Part shown: positions 33,471 through 42,072 of the stretch, piece by piece
Layout of the letters: every line of letters begins with the position of its first letter
Numbering within the stretch: position 1 is the stretch's first letter
NCBI RefSeq assembly: GCF_045277565.1
Contig: NZ_CP123586.1
Coordinates: 1 to 64,000, forward strand
DNA from: Aliisedimentitalea scapharcae
GTDB lineage: Bacteria > Pseudomonadota > Alphaproteobacteria > Rhodobacterales > Rhodobacteraceae
DNA length: 64,000 bases
Direction: 5' to 3'
Translations under genes and position numbers: made by a program
The notes under the pieces: generated by a model
What the model saw: only the letters and a program-made list of their open reading frames with translations
The model's database searches: none
What the model was told of the DNA's origin: nothing

Positions 33471-34619
33471 CTATGCGTCGTGGACGTAGTATTTTCCTTG
33501 TGTGCCGGCCGCTTCTTCGAGCTTGGCAAAGGCATCCAGCGATCCCGCCAGCTCTTTCTTGAAGGGTTCCCATTCAGCGCGCTGGTACCCGCCTGCTGAC
33601 TGCCATTCAGCGAGCTGATCATTGCTGAGCGAATGGAATTCAACACCGGATTTGGCCAGTTCTGACATGGCATAGGCGCGGGCCGATGGTACTTTGGACA
33701 GGTTTTGGTGGGCGGTCATTTCCGATCCCCACATCACACCCTCCTGCACGTCTGCGGGCAGGCTGTTGAACCATTCCAGATTGCAGGAATAGACCTGACT
33801 GTCTGGCACCGCCTGGGTAAAGGTCACATGGCTGAGAATATCCTTGAACCCAAAGACATACAGCGCGCCTACGGAGGGATCGAGAGCATCGGCAACACCC
33901 TGTTTGATCGCGGATGGTGTTTCACCCCAGGCGACGGGGGTCGGGTTTGCACCCACCAGACGATAATACTGTTGCAGCATTTTTGATCCCGGCACGCGGA
34001 ATTTGACGCCTGACAGATCCGATGGGCTCAGCACGGCCCCGGCACCACCTTTGCGAACCGCGACGACGCGGGGGTCAATGTTGACATAAAACAGCGCTTT
34101 GAATCCGGCTGCTTCAACCTTGGGATGGACTTCGGATTTCCAATGATCCGAGTTTACAAGATTGGTAAATCTTTGGTTGGACCCACAGAGGTATGGCATG
34201 TTGATCAGGTCAACAGTCGACGCAAAGGGCGCAAAATTCGACAGCGAATGCTGTGCTGCCTGAATGGTGCCACCTTGTACCTTTTGCACCAATCCGCCGC
34301 CTGCACCCAATTGACCGCCAGGGGCCAGTTTGACGTAGACTTTGCCGTTCGTAGCATTCTGAATGTTCTCTTTCAGATCCAACTGCATGATTGGATAGCT
34401 GCGCGACGCGCCCAACACATAAGCCGTTGCCAATGTCATGATATGGTCGGCGGCTTTCTCGCGGTCGCGTTCTTCCTTGTTGGTTTGCGCGGCGGCTTCG
34501 CTGGACCACAGAGTTCCCGCTGCGCCTGCGACCAAGGCGGCCGTAAAGCTGCCGGTTCCGGCCAGTTTCAGAAAGTTCCGGCGTTCGGCCGAGGCAAGTT
34601 TTTTGTGGTTTCGGTCCAT
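33471..34619 (-). CDS. hpsK: TRAP substrate-binding protein, Tat-exported (DHPS)
   Basis: A 382-residue DctP-family periplasmic binding protein. The N-terminus has a twin-arginine signal (SAERRNFLKLAGTGSF) with a long Ala-rich hydrophobic stretch ending near SSEAAAQ, so it is exported folded. The mature part has LKENIQNATNGKVYVKLAPGGQLG and the ligand-Arg region GVKFRVPGSKMLQQYY, typical of the family. Placement before hpsLMNOP suggests DHPS or sulfolactate as ligand. Confidence 0.85.
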   Translation of the reverse strand: MDRNHKKLASAERRNFLKLAGTGSFTAALVAGAAGTLWSSEAAAQTNKEERDREKAADHIMTLATAYVLGASRSYPIMQLDLKENIQNATNGKVYVKLAPGGQLGAGGGLVQKVQGGTIQAAQHSLSNFAPFASTVDLINMPYLCGSNQRFTNLVNSDHWKSEVHPKVEAAGFKALFYVNIDPRVVAVRKGGAGAVLSPSDLSGVKFRVPGSKMLQQYYRLVGANPTPVAWGETPSAIKQGVADALDPSVGALYVFGFKDILSHVTFTQAVPDSQVYSCNLEWFNSLPADVQEGVMWGSEMTAHQNLSKVPSARAYAMSELAKSGVEFHSLSNDQLAEWQSAGGYQRAEWEPFKKELAGSLDAFAKLEEAAGTQGKYYVHDA

Positions 34620-34651
34620 TTTTTCCTCCCGATGGACAGATTTCAGCGATG

Positions 34652-34834
34652 CTATTTGTTTGATTTTTTCTCAGCTGCTTCTTTTTGCAGAATGGCCGCT
34701 ACGAACACGATCGAGGCGGCAAGTAGAACCAGCATTTCGGATACATCGCCCAGGTAACCACCCACTCCCATGGACCCCAAAACCACATTGGCACCGAAAG
34801 CGGCAAACAACAGCAAGGCTAGGGTCAGAAGCAT
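34652..34834 (-). CDS. 60-residue membrane protein leading the hps operon
   Basis: 60 residues, two predicted membrane helices (about 2-18, LLTLALLLFAAFGANVVLG, and 29-48, MLVLLAASIVFVAAILQ) and a charged tail EAAEKKSNK. The ATG at 34834 has GGAGA 7 bases upstream. It is the first gene after the LacI-type operator, 32 bases before hpsK. It may be an accessory TRAP component or leader peptide; I know no characterised homologue. Confidence 0.65.
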   Translation of the reverse strand: MLLTLALLLFAAFGANVVLGSMGVGGYLGDVSEMLVLLAASIVFVAAILQKEAAEKKSNK

Positions 34835-34874
34835 TGAATTCTCCGGAGAATTGGGTGGACGTCTGATTCGCACC

Positions 34875-34923
34875 ACTAATGTAAGCGCTTACATGTCTTT
34901 CATGCAAGCGCTTACATTAGTGA
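34875..34923. promoter_or_regulatory. LacI-type tandem palindrome operator
   Basis: Two 14-bp LacI/GalR-type sites, TGTAAGCGCTTACA (34881-34894, perfect palindrome) and TGCAAGCGCTTACA (34904-34917), are 23 bases apart centre to centre. They are embedded in one large inverted repeat with 22-base arms (34875-34896 and 34902-34923, one mismatch, 5-base spacer). It lies between the leader gene of the hps operon and the LacI regulator, so one dimer pair could repress both directions. Confidence 0.85.
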
Positions 34924-34994
34924 TATCGACCAAGAGCCGGTGTGGTTTCGAAAATGAAGTGCAGGAAAATGAAAAACCGGATAAAGACACATCA

Positions 34995-36053
34995 ATGAAC
35001 AAAGAAGACTCACCAACGGGCCGGACGCCTACACTGGCCGATGTCGCGCGCGTTGCAGGCGTGTCAACTGCAACCGTGTCCCGTTTCCTGAATTCGCCTG
35101 ACCGGGTCATCGAAGAAACCCGTAACAGGGTGCGCGCCGCTGTGTCAGAGTTGGGATATGCGCCGAACTTCAATGCCCGTGCACTGGCGGCCAAGCGGAC
35201 CAATACGATCGGTGCGATTATCCCGACTATGGAAAACGCAATCTTTGCACGAGGGTTGCAAGCGTTTCAGGAAGAGTTGGGACACAACGGAATAACTCTT
35301 CTTGTTGCGTCTTCGTCCTACCAGATGAATGTCGAAGAAGAGCAGATCCGCACGATGGTTTCCCGCGGGGCGGATGCCCTATTGCTGATCGGGTATCGGC
35401 GCGACCCCGAGATCTATGAATTTCTTCGGCGGCGGGGTGTTCCCGTTGTGACAACTTGGGTGTTTGATCCTGACGCCGGGATTCCGACCGTTGGATTTGA
35501 CAACTTTCAGGCCATGAAGGCGTTGGCTGACAAAGTGATCAGCCTGGGGCATCGTCGGATCGCCACAATCATGGCCACGACCGAGGGGAATGATCGGGCC
35601 AGTGAACGACTAAAGGGCATTGTGGCCGCAATGGCGGATGCCGGACTTCCTGAAACCGATTTGTCGATCATTGAAACGACCTATGGAATTGACGAAGGGG
35701 GGGCCGCGTTGGAACAGCTTCTGGCTCTGCCAACCCGCCCATCAGTCGTAATGTGTGGCAACGATGTTTTGGCGGTCGGAGTGATCGCGCGCGCCAAAGA
35801 GATGGGGTTGAACGTTCCCGAGGACCTGTCGGTGACAGGGTTTGATGACATCGAAATCGCCAAGATTTCTTCGCCGCCCTTGACCACGGTGCATGTCCCG
35901 CACCGGCGAATGGGCAAGGAGGCCGCCAGGATGTTAATCAATCTGGTGGGCTCCAATACAAGACGCGAGAATATCCAGATTGAGACGTCGCTTCAAATGC
36001 GGGGTTCGCTGGCTGGATGTGTGAACCGCCCAAGTGTTGCTGATGGTTCTTGA
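34995..36053 (+). CDS. LacI-family regulator of the hps operon
   Basis: A 352-residue LacI/GalR repressor. HTH and hinge at about 12-65: TLADVARVAGVSTATVSRFL, then NSPDRVIEETRNRVRAAVSE, then LGYAPNFNARALAAKRT. The effector domain follows with GADALLLIGYRR, GHRRIATIMA and the C-terminal DLSVTGFDDIEIAKI. ATG at 34995 places the HTH at the N-terminus; a longer frame exists upstream but would run across the operator. Divergent from the hps operon with a matching TGTAAGCGCTTACA operator. The inducer is probably DHPS or a pathway intermediate. Confidence 0.9.
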   Translation: MNKEDSPTGRTPTLADVARVAGVSTATVSRFLNSPDRVIEETRNRVRAAVSELGYAPNFNARALAAKRTNTIGAIIPTMENAIFARGLQAFQEELGHNGITLLVASSSYQMNVEEEQIRTMVSRGADALLLIGYRRDPEIYEFLRRRGVPVVTTWVFDPDAGIPTVGFDNFQAMKALADKVISLGHRRIATIMATTEGNDRASERLKGIVAAMADAGLPETDLSIIETTYGIDEGGAALEQLLALPTRPSVVMCGNDVLAVGVIARAKEMGLNVPEDLSVTGFDDIEIAKISSPPLTTVHVPHRRMGKEAARMLINLVGSNTRRENIQIETSLQMRGSLAGCVNRPSVADGS

Positions 36054-36306
36054 TGTCTGTGCAGATTTGGACATCGACCAGGGTATAACCCTTGATCGAT
36101 ACCAGAACTCTGGCAATCGGTCTGGTAACCCAGATCAGCCAAACCCGAATAGCGACGCTTCAAAACGAACGGATATCCTGGGTCTGGCGACCAGGCGTGG
36201 TCACAGAGTAAGCCAAGTATGACACATGTCTTCCATGACGCAACAGCCTGGCCAACGTCGACAGAGTCCTAGGCTTTCGACAGAACCAAAGATTTGTGAG
36301 GCCAAG

Positions 36307-36672
36307 TCACGTCTCGGTGTCGCGAATGACAAAGTGTTTGGTCGTGGTTTCGACGACGTCCCAGAACCCTCGAAACCCATCCGGAATCAAAAAGGAGCTG
36401 CCCGGTCCAAATTCTGTGCGGGTACCATCCTCGTGGATCAATGCACAAAGGCCGGAGACAATGTAACAGTATTCGTCCTTGTCGGTGAAGACATGCCATG
36501 TTCCGGGCGTTGATGTCCAAACGCCTGCGGACACACGCCCATCCGGGCTGGTAAAATGCATACCGATTTCGTGGTGCGGATCTCCGCTGACAACCCGGTC
36601 GGGCATATCCGCCAATCGACGTGATGTTTTGACTGCGGGGGCGTCATTCAGGTTGATAACATGGGTGGCCAT
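36307..36672 (-). CDS. Cupin-domain protein (EutQ/DUF861-like)
   Basis: A 121-residue single cupin: VSAGVWTSTPGTWHVFTDKD, then EYCYIVSGLCALIHEDGTRT, then FGPGSSFLIPDGFRGFWDVV. The first cupin box is reduced (one His, several Glu/Asp). Such proteins bind small molecules or isomerise them. It ends the taurine operon, 77 bases after tauZ, with AAGGA before the ATG. Role in sulfonate metabolism unknown. Confidence 0.75.
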   Translation of the reverse strand: MATHVINLNDAPAVKTSRRLADMPDRVVSGDPHHEIGMHFTSPDGRVSAGVWTSTPGTWHVFTDKDEYCYIVSGLCALIHEDGTRTEFGPGSSFLIPDGFRGFWDVVETTTKHFVIRDTET

Positions 36673-36748
36673 CAAGAAGGTCCTTTCGAAGTAGTCAGGG
36701 CTGCCTTTGTGGGCCGCCCAGTAAAGAATTGCCTGTCCCAGGTGTGCG

Positions 36749-37789
36749 TTAATGGCCCAAAAGGGTAACGCCCAACAGGACAAACAAGGCAATGAACAGG
36801 GTCTCGGCAACGATCAGAGCGATGGCCTGACCGCCAACATCCAGAATGCGTTTTAGCGACGTTTTCATGCCTACAGCGGCAATTGAAATCAGCAACGCCC
36901 AACGGCTCAGGCTGGACATGGCATCAACAACCGCAACAGGGATCAATCCTAGCGAATTCAATGTGGCAAAAATCAGAAAGCCAACAACGAACATCGGTAG
37001 AATTGGCGGTCGCTTGCCTTCGCTCGCTCCCTCTTCCACGTGTCGCCGTACCAGGATTGAGATGATCAATACCACAGGGGCCAGCATGGCCACTCGGATC
37101 AGCTTTACCAGGGTGGCGACTTCGCCGGTTTCATTGGACACGGAAAAGCCGGCTCCAACCACCTGGGCCACATCATGGATGGTTCCGCCCAGAAATACGC
37201 CCGACACTTCATCATTGAAATCAAAGGCTTCAGTTAGGATCGGATAGGCGATCATCGCAACTGTCGACAGAACCGTGACGCTCAGAACAGTAAAGATCAG
37301 GTTGCGTTCCGAGTGTTCGTTCTTGGGCAACACTGCGGAAATCGCCATTGCGGCCGAAGCGCCACAGATCGCAACCGAACCACCAGTCAAAAGACCAAAT
37401 CGCCAGCCGCGGCCCAACAGGCGCGCACCCAGCAGGCCGAACAGAATGGTCAGGATCACCCCGGCAACCACCACGGCGATCAACCGTGGACCCAAACCGA
37501 TCATCAGTTCGACACTGATCCGGGCACCAAGCAGCGCAACACCAAAGCGTAGGACTGTACGGGCGGTGAATTCGATTCCGGCCTTGCAACTGCCGTGCTC
37601 TTCTTCGGCCAGGAAGTGGAACGCAATGCCCAATAGCAGTGCCATCAGCATGGCTGGCGCACCATAATGTTCGGACAGGAACTGCGCCGCTGCTGCGACG
37701 ACAACCGACACCAGAAAGCCATGGCCGTTCAGGTGAGCAAAAGCCTTGAAGCCGGAAAGGGAAAATTTTGACGCTGCTGTCGCCTGCAT
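36749..37789 (-). CDS. tauZ: YeiH/UPF0324-family sulfur-anion exporter, TauZ-like
   Basis: A 346-residue membrane protein with about 10 helices and the family signatures TVLRFGVALLGARIS, GGSVAICGASAAMAISAVLP and FLGGTIHDVAQVVGAG. The family is proposed to export sulfate or sulfite. Directly downstream of xsc, which releases sulfite, it fits TauZ and would prevent sulfite toxicity. It lies between xsc and the cupin gene on the minus strand. Transport direction is inferred. Confidence 0.85.
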   Translation of the reverse strand: MQATAASKFSLSGFKAFAHLNGHGFLVSVVVAAAAQFLSEHYGAPAMLMALLLGIAFHFLAEEEHGSCKAGIEFTARTVLRFGVALLGARISVELMIGLGPRLIAVVVAGVILTILFGLLGARLLGRGWRFGLLTGGSVAICGASAAMAISAVLPKNEHSERNLIFTVLSVTVLSTVAMIAYPILTEAFDFNDEVSGVFLGGTIHDVAQVVGAGFSVSNETGEVATLVKLIRVAMLAPVVLIISILVRRHVEEGASEGKRPPILPMFVVGFLIFATLNSLGLIPVAVVDAMSSLSRWALLISIAAVGMKTSLKRILDVGGQAIALIVAETLFIALFVLLGVTLLGH

Positions 37790-37884
37790 CTTCTGAAACC
37801 TTGAATAGAGGGCGCCCTCCCGTTGGAAATGGGAAGGCGCCGGGAGTACCGGACGAATGTCCGGCAGGGGTGGGAAGAAACCGC

Positions 37885-39651
37885 TTATTGCGGTTTCATG
37901 TCGTTTTTGCTGATACCAGCGACTGCGACGGGTTTTTTCATTGCGTCGCGGCGGAAGGGTTCACCGAGTTCCTGGTTGATCATGGCTTCGATCAGGGTGG
38001 TGATGCCTTTTTTCTGGTCTTCGCAGGCCTGGCGCAGGGCGTCGGTCAATTCGTCCATGGTGCGCGCGATCACGCCTTTGAGACCACAGGCATTGGCGAT
38101 GCCGGCATAAGACACCTGGGTGTCCAACTCGGTGCCGACAAAGTTGTCGTCAAACCACAGGGTCGAGTTGCGCTTTTCCGCGCCCCACTGATAGTTGCGG
38201 AACACAACCTGGGTCACGGCGGGCCATTCTTCGCGGCCAATCGCGGTCAGTTCGGTCACGGCGATGCCAAATGCGCCATCCCCCGAGAAGCCGACAACCG
38301 GAACGTCCGGGCAGCCGATTTTCGCACCAACAACCGCAGGCAGACCATAGCCACAGGGACCGAACAGGCCCGGGGCCAGGTATTTGCGGCCGTCTTCGAA
38401 GCTGGGATAGGCGTTGCCGATGGCACAGTTGTTGCCGATGTCCGAAGAGATGATCGCATCGCCCGGCAGAGCGGCCTGGATCGCCCGCCATGCGCGGCGC
38501 GGGGACAGCCAGTCGGGTTTGGCATCGCGGGCGCGCTGGTTCCAGGTGGTGCCTGGATCGTCCTGCTCGCTGTCCATCGACGACAGTTCCTGGGCCCAGG
38601 CCGATTTGGTGGTGGCGATCAGGTCCTTGCGCGCGGCGCGGCCTTCGTCACCGGCCGTGTCAGCCAGCTTTTCCAGGATGGTGTTGGCCACGGCCTTGGC
38701 GTCGCCCACGATGCCGACGCTGACTTTCTTGGTCAGGCCGATACGGTCGGGGTTGATGTCGACCTGGATGATTTTGGCATCCGTCGGCCAATAGTCGATG
38801 CCATAGCCGGGCAGGGTCGAGAACGGGTTCAGACGGGTGCCCAGAGCCAGCACGACGTCCGCCTTGGAGATCAGCTCCATTCCGGCCTTGGAGCCGTTAT
38901 AGCCCAGCGGACCGGCAAACAGCGGGTGCGACCCGGGGAAGGCGTCGTTGTGCTGATAGCCAACACAGACCGGCGCATCCAGGCGTTCGGCCAGAGCCAT
39001 CGAGGCCGGGATCGCGCCGCCGATGACAACACCAGCACCGTTCAGGATGACCGGGAATTTGGCACCTGACAGCAGCTCGGCCGCCTGGCTCACGGCATCG
39101 GCACCGCCTGCGGGCAGTTCAAAGTCGACAACTGCGGGCAGGTCAATGTCGACCACTTGGGTGAAATAATCGCGCGGCACGTTGATCTGGGCGGGGGCGG
39201 AATTGCGTTTCGCCTGCATGATCACGCGGTTCAGGACTTCGGCCATGCGGGTCGGGTCGCGGACCTCTTCCTGATAGCAGACGCAGTCGGCGAACATGCG
39301 CATCTGTTCCATTTCCTGGAAACCACCCTGACCCATGGTCTTGTTGGCGGCCTGCGGGGTGACCAGCAGCAGCGGTGTGTGGTTCCAATAGGCGGTTTTG
39401 ACGGCGGTCACAAAGTTGGTGATGCCGGGGCCGTTCTGGGCGATCATCATCGACATCTTGCCGGTGGCGCGCGTATAGCCATCCGCCATCATCCCACCGG
39501 ACCCTTCGTGGGCACAATCCCAAAAAGTGATACCCGCAGGCTCAAAAATATCAGAAATCGGCATCATCGCAGAACCGATGATCCCAAAGGCATGTTCAAT
39601 GCCATGCAGCTGCAACGTTTTGACAAACGCCTCTTCAGTGGTCATTTTCAT
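37885..39651 (-). CDS. xsc: Sulfoacetaldehyde acetyltransferase
   Basis: A 588-residue TPP enzyme of the acetolactate-synthase fold with the Xsc-specific pattern: GIIGSAMMPISDIFEPAGIT, FWDCAHEGSGGMMADGYTRA (catalytic Glu), NGPGITNFVTAVKTAYWNHTP, and the TPP motif GFSGDGAFGIAVTE with FRNYQWGAEKRN at about 440-485. It converts sulfoacetaldehyde plus phosphate to acetyl phosphate and sulfite. Both the taurine and DHPS routes in this window end here. The ATG at 39651 has AAGGAA 8 bases upstream. The gene is followed by tauZ, not by the usual pta. Confidence 0.95.
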   Translation of the reverse strand: MKMTTEEAFVKTLQLHGIEHAFGIIGSAMMPISDIFEPAGITFWDCAHEGSGGMMADGYTRATGKMSMMIAQNGPGITNFVTAVKTAYWNHTPLLLVTPQAANKTMGQGGFQEMEQMRMFADCVCYQEEVRDPTRMAEVLNRVIMQAKRNSAPAQINVPRDYFTQVVDIDLPAVVDFELPAGGADAVSQAAELLSGAKFPVILNGAGVVIGGAIPASMALAERLDAPVCVGYQHNDAFPGSHPLFAGPLGYNGSKAGMELISKADVVLALGTRLNPFSTLPGYGIDYWPTDAKIIQVDINPDRIGLTKKVSVGIVGDAKAVANTILEKLADTAGDEGRAARKDLIATTKSAWAQELSSMDSEQDDPGTTWNQRARDAKPDWLSPRRAWRAIQAALPGDAIISSDIGNNCAIGNAYPSFEDGRKYLAPGLFGPCGYGLPAVVGAKIGCPDVPVVGFSGDGAFGIAVTELTAIGREEWPAVTQVVFRNYQWGAEKRNSTLWFDDNFVGTELDTQVSYAGIANACGLKGVIARTMDELTDALRQACEDQKKGITTLIEAMINQELGEPFRRDAMKKPVAVAGISKNDMKPQ

Positions 39652-39690
39652 GTGGGTATTCCTTGGGTGAGTGTTAGACACTTGTGTTTG

Positions 39691-41097
39691 TTAGAGAACT
39701 TCGTCTTTCAGGGCGTACCAGATATACGCAAACCGTTGTCCTAAACGCCGGAAAGGCGTCAACAGACCGTGACTGGGCAAAGGTGAGGTAAAGATCGGCA
39801 GCTCAAAGGCCTGGTCACTCTTGTCGCCAGCAACCAGTTGGGCCATGCGGCGCCCGGCCTGGGCCGAATACATCACCCCGTTGCCGCCATATCCCATGGC
39901 ATAATAGATTTTTTCGCTGGGGTTCGGCTGGAAGATCCTAGGCATCATGTCGTGGCTGACATCGACCCATCCCCACCAGGAATAATCCAGGTTGATGTCT
40001 TCGAGCGCCGGGAACTTGCGAGCTAACCCTTTTTTCAACAGCTCCAGATGTTTGCCGTTTTCCGCATCCCGCCCTGTCAGCGCCGATCGGCTGCCGATCT
40101 GCACCCGGTTGTCTGGCAGCAGGCGGTAGTAGTGCCGCAGCGTGCGGGTGTCGGTCAGTGGCGATTTCGTCTGGATACCGCATTCTTCGAGTTCGCTATC
40201 CGTTAGCGGTCGGGTCACCAACGAATTCGACAGGATCGGCATCAACCGGTGTTTGGTCTTGGTGTTCAGACCGGGTGGGGTGTAGCCTGCGGTGGCGAGA
40301 GCGACTGATTTGGCTTTGACGATACCTCCGGGAGTACGCAGGTGATGCACCCCGTTTTTGGTTTCCCAACCCAAAACCGGGCTGGCCGTGTGTATCTTGG
40401 CACCCAGACGTCGTGCCATGTTGACATAGCCGAAGGCCAGCTTGCCCGCGTGAATACAGGTGCCATCCGGCTCCCATAGGGCACCAGCAGCCTCCTGATC
40501 GCGCACATGGTCTTCATGCAACTCTTCGCGGCTGAGAATGCGCGAACCATAGCCAAAGGTTTTGTTCAGCAGTTCGCATTCGCTTTGCAGCCCTGCCATG
40601 ATCTTGTCGCGATGGGCGATATAGTAGTGTCCACCCGGCTGCGGATCACAGTCTATATCGTCCTGTGCGATCAGATCTTCGAACATCTCGAAAGCCTCGG
40701 AGACTTCGCGATGCATGCCCTTGGCCACATCCACACCCCAACGCTGAATCCATTGGGACCGTTTGAGCCGCCCTGATGAAATCTGGGCCTGACCGCCGTT
40801 CCGGGTCGAGCAGCCCCAGGCCACGGTATTGGCTTCGAGTACCACAGCCTGGATTCCGTGTTCCTTTGCCAGATGGATTGCCGTCGACAGCCCGGTGTAG
40901 CCCGATCCGATGATGACGACATCGGCCGTCATGTCACCGGACACGGGTCCATCATCCTGAGGCGGAGTGCCAGCGGTTCCGATCCAATAGGTCGGTGCAT
41001 GGTCACGGTTGTGGCCCGGCCCGGCATCGATGATCGGGTCGTATTTCGGGTCATAGCTGGACTTGGGCCAGTGACGGGGAATGGTAGTGTCAACCAT
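39691..41097 (-). CDS. tauY: FAD oxidoreductase, probable taurine dehydrogenase large subunit
   Basis: A 468-residue DAO-family flavoprotein. FAD motif VVIIGSGYTGLSTAIHLA at about 59-76, TVAWGCSTRNGGQAQISSGR, and C-terminal AMGYGGNGVMYSAQAGRRMA. Gene order tauX-tauY-xsc matches the taurine dehydrogenase TauXY of Paracoccus and Rhodobacter, which oxidises taurine to sulfoacetaldehyde and ammonia. Related PuuB-type amine oxidases would also fit by family alone. It lies 36 bases after the tauX-like gene and 39 before xsc. Confidence 0.82.
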   Translation of the reverse strand: MVDTTIPRHWPKSSYDPKYDPIIDAGPGHNRDHAPTYWIGTAGTPPQDDGPVSGDMTADVVIIGSGYTGLSTAIHLAKEHGIQAVVLEANTVAWGCSTRNGGQAQISSGRLKRSQWIQRWGVDVAKGMHREVSEAFEMFEDLIAQDDIDCDPQPGGHYYIAHRDKIMAGLQSECELLNKTFGYGSRILSREELHEDHVRDQEAAGALWEPDGTCIHAGKLAFGYVNMARRLGAKIHTASPVLGWETKNGVHHLRTPGGIVKAKSVALATAGYTPPGLNTKTKHRLMPILSNSLVTRPLTDSELEECGIQTKSPLTDTRTLRHYYRLLPDNRVQIGSRSALTGRDAENGKHLELLKKGLARKFPALEDINLDYSWWGWVDVSHDMMPRIFQPNPSEKIYYAMGYGGNGVMYSAQAGRRMAQLVAGDKSDQAFELPIFTSPLPSHGLLTPFRRLGQRFAYIWYALKDEVL

Positions 41098-41133
41098 GAG
41101 GGGACCTGCCGAAACGTTGGAGGGTGAAGGGGA

Positions 41134-41520
41134 TCAGGCCTTGAACATGGGCCGGGTTTTGCGCAGCGCCTGTTTCACGACCAGCTTGCCGTCGCGAACG
41201 GTGAACAGATCGGCGCCTTCGGCCTCGACCCGCATGCCATTGGCATCAGTGCCGGAAAAGGTCCATTCGCTGACGGCCCGGTCGCCGTGAACAAAGTGGC
41301 TATGGTGATCCCAATGGGCATCTTTCATGCCAGCCCAAACGCCAGAAAATGCGGCGGCAATGGCTTCGGCCCCTTCGACCTTGTTGCCGTATTTTTCGTC
41401 GCCAGCCACGGTGTAGAATACACAGTCATCGGCAAAATGGGTCATCACGCCGTCGATGTCGTGACGGTTGAAGGCGTCAAAAGTGTCGGCCAGATCCTGA
41501 GCGGTCAGAGTTTTTGTCAT
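41134..41520 (-). CDS. tauX: NTF2/SnoaL-like protein, probable taurine dehydrogenase small subunit
   Basis: A 128-residue SnoaL/NTF2-fold protein (DTFDAFNRHDIDGVMTHFAD, DCVFYTV, VSEWTFSGTDANG). It precedes the FAD subunit and xsc, as tauX does. By itself it has no recognised catalytic residues; it would associate with TauY in taurine dehydrogenase. Assignment depends on context. Confidence 0.75.
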   Translation of the reverse strand: MTKTLTAQDLADTFDAFNRHDIDGVMTHFADDCVFYTVAGDEKYGNKVEGAEAIAAAFSGVWAGMKDAHWDHHSHFVHGDRAVSEWTFSGTDANGMRVEAEGADLFTVRDGKLVVKQALRKTRPMFKA

Positions 41521-41538
41521 TGTCTTGGTCTTTCTTGG

Positions 41539-42042
41539 TCAGTTGGATTGCGTGGTGTCTAGATAGGGGACAACCAGTGTTGGAATTTCCGAACGGCGCA
41601 GAACGCGTTTGGCGACGCTCCCCAGAAATGTGTGGGAAAAGCCGTGATCATGGGCACCCAGCACAATCAGATCACAGCCAAGTTCCTTGGATCGACGCAG
41701 GATTGCCTCGGCTGGGTACCCGTCGATGATCTCGATGGTTTCGACCTGATCCTGTATGTGTCGGTCGGCCTTGGGCATTGCTGCCCAAAAGTTTTTTTGC
41801 CGTTCTGTCAGCACCGCTTTGACATGTTCGTGCCGGGCTTTCAGGGCCTCAGCCCGTGATCCGGCGTCGTGCATGAACATCCGCATGGTGATCAGAGCGT
41901 CATCGCTGAGCGGTTCAGACACGTGCAGCACATGCAACTTGGCACCGGTGGATTGGGCCAGGGTGGCCGCATGACGCAGCGCGTGGGTTGAATTGCGCGA
42001 TAGATCGGTTGCAAACAATATGTGAGTGATCAGTTGTTTCAT
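41539..42042 (-). CDS. Universal stress protein (UspA) in the taurine operon
   Basis: A 167-residue UspA protein: HILFATDLSRNSTHALRHAA at the start, and GCDLIVLGAHDHGFSHTFLG then SVAKRVLRRSEIPTLVVPYL, with the G-x2-G-x9-G-S ATP pattern replaced in part (GAHDHG..LGS). It lies between the TRAP permease genes and tauX. With the UspA in the hps operon it makes a matched pair; a TeaD-like role in adjusting TRAP uptake is possible. Confidence 0.85.
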   Translation of the reverse strand: MKQLITHILFATDLSRNSTHALRHAATLAQSTGAKLHVLHVSEPLSDDALITMRMFMHDAGSRAEALKARHEHVKAVLTERQKNFWAAMPKADRHIQDQVETIEIIDGYPAEAILRRSKELGCDLIVLGAHDHGFSHTFLGSVAKRVLRRSEIPTLVVPYLDTTQSN

Positions 42043-42072
42043 GGGGTTGCTCCCTTTTCCTTTCAGCTGGGC

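Noticed and set aside
37768..39069. 433-codon open frame on the plus strand
   Set aside because: Antisense to xsc; low-complexity Gly/Arg/Asp-rich translation typical of a shadow frame in GC-rich DNA.
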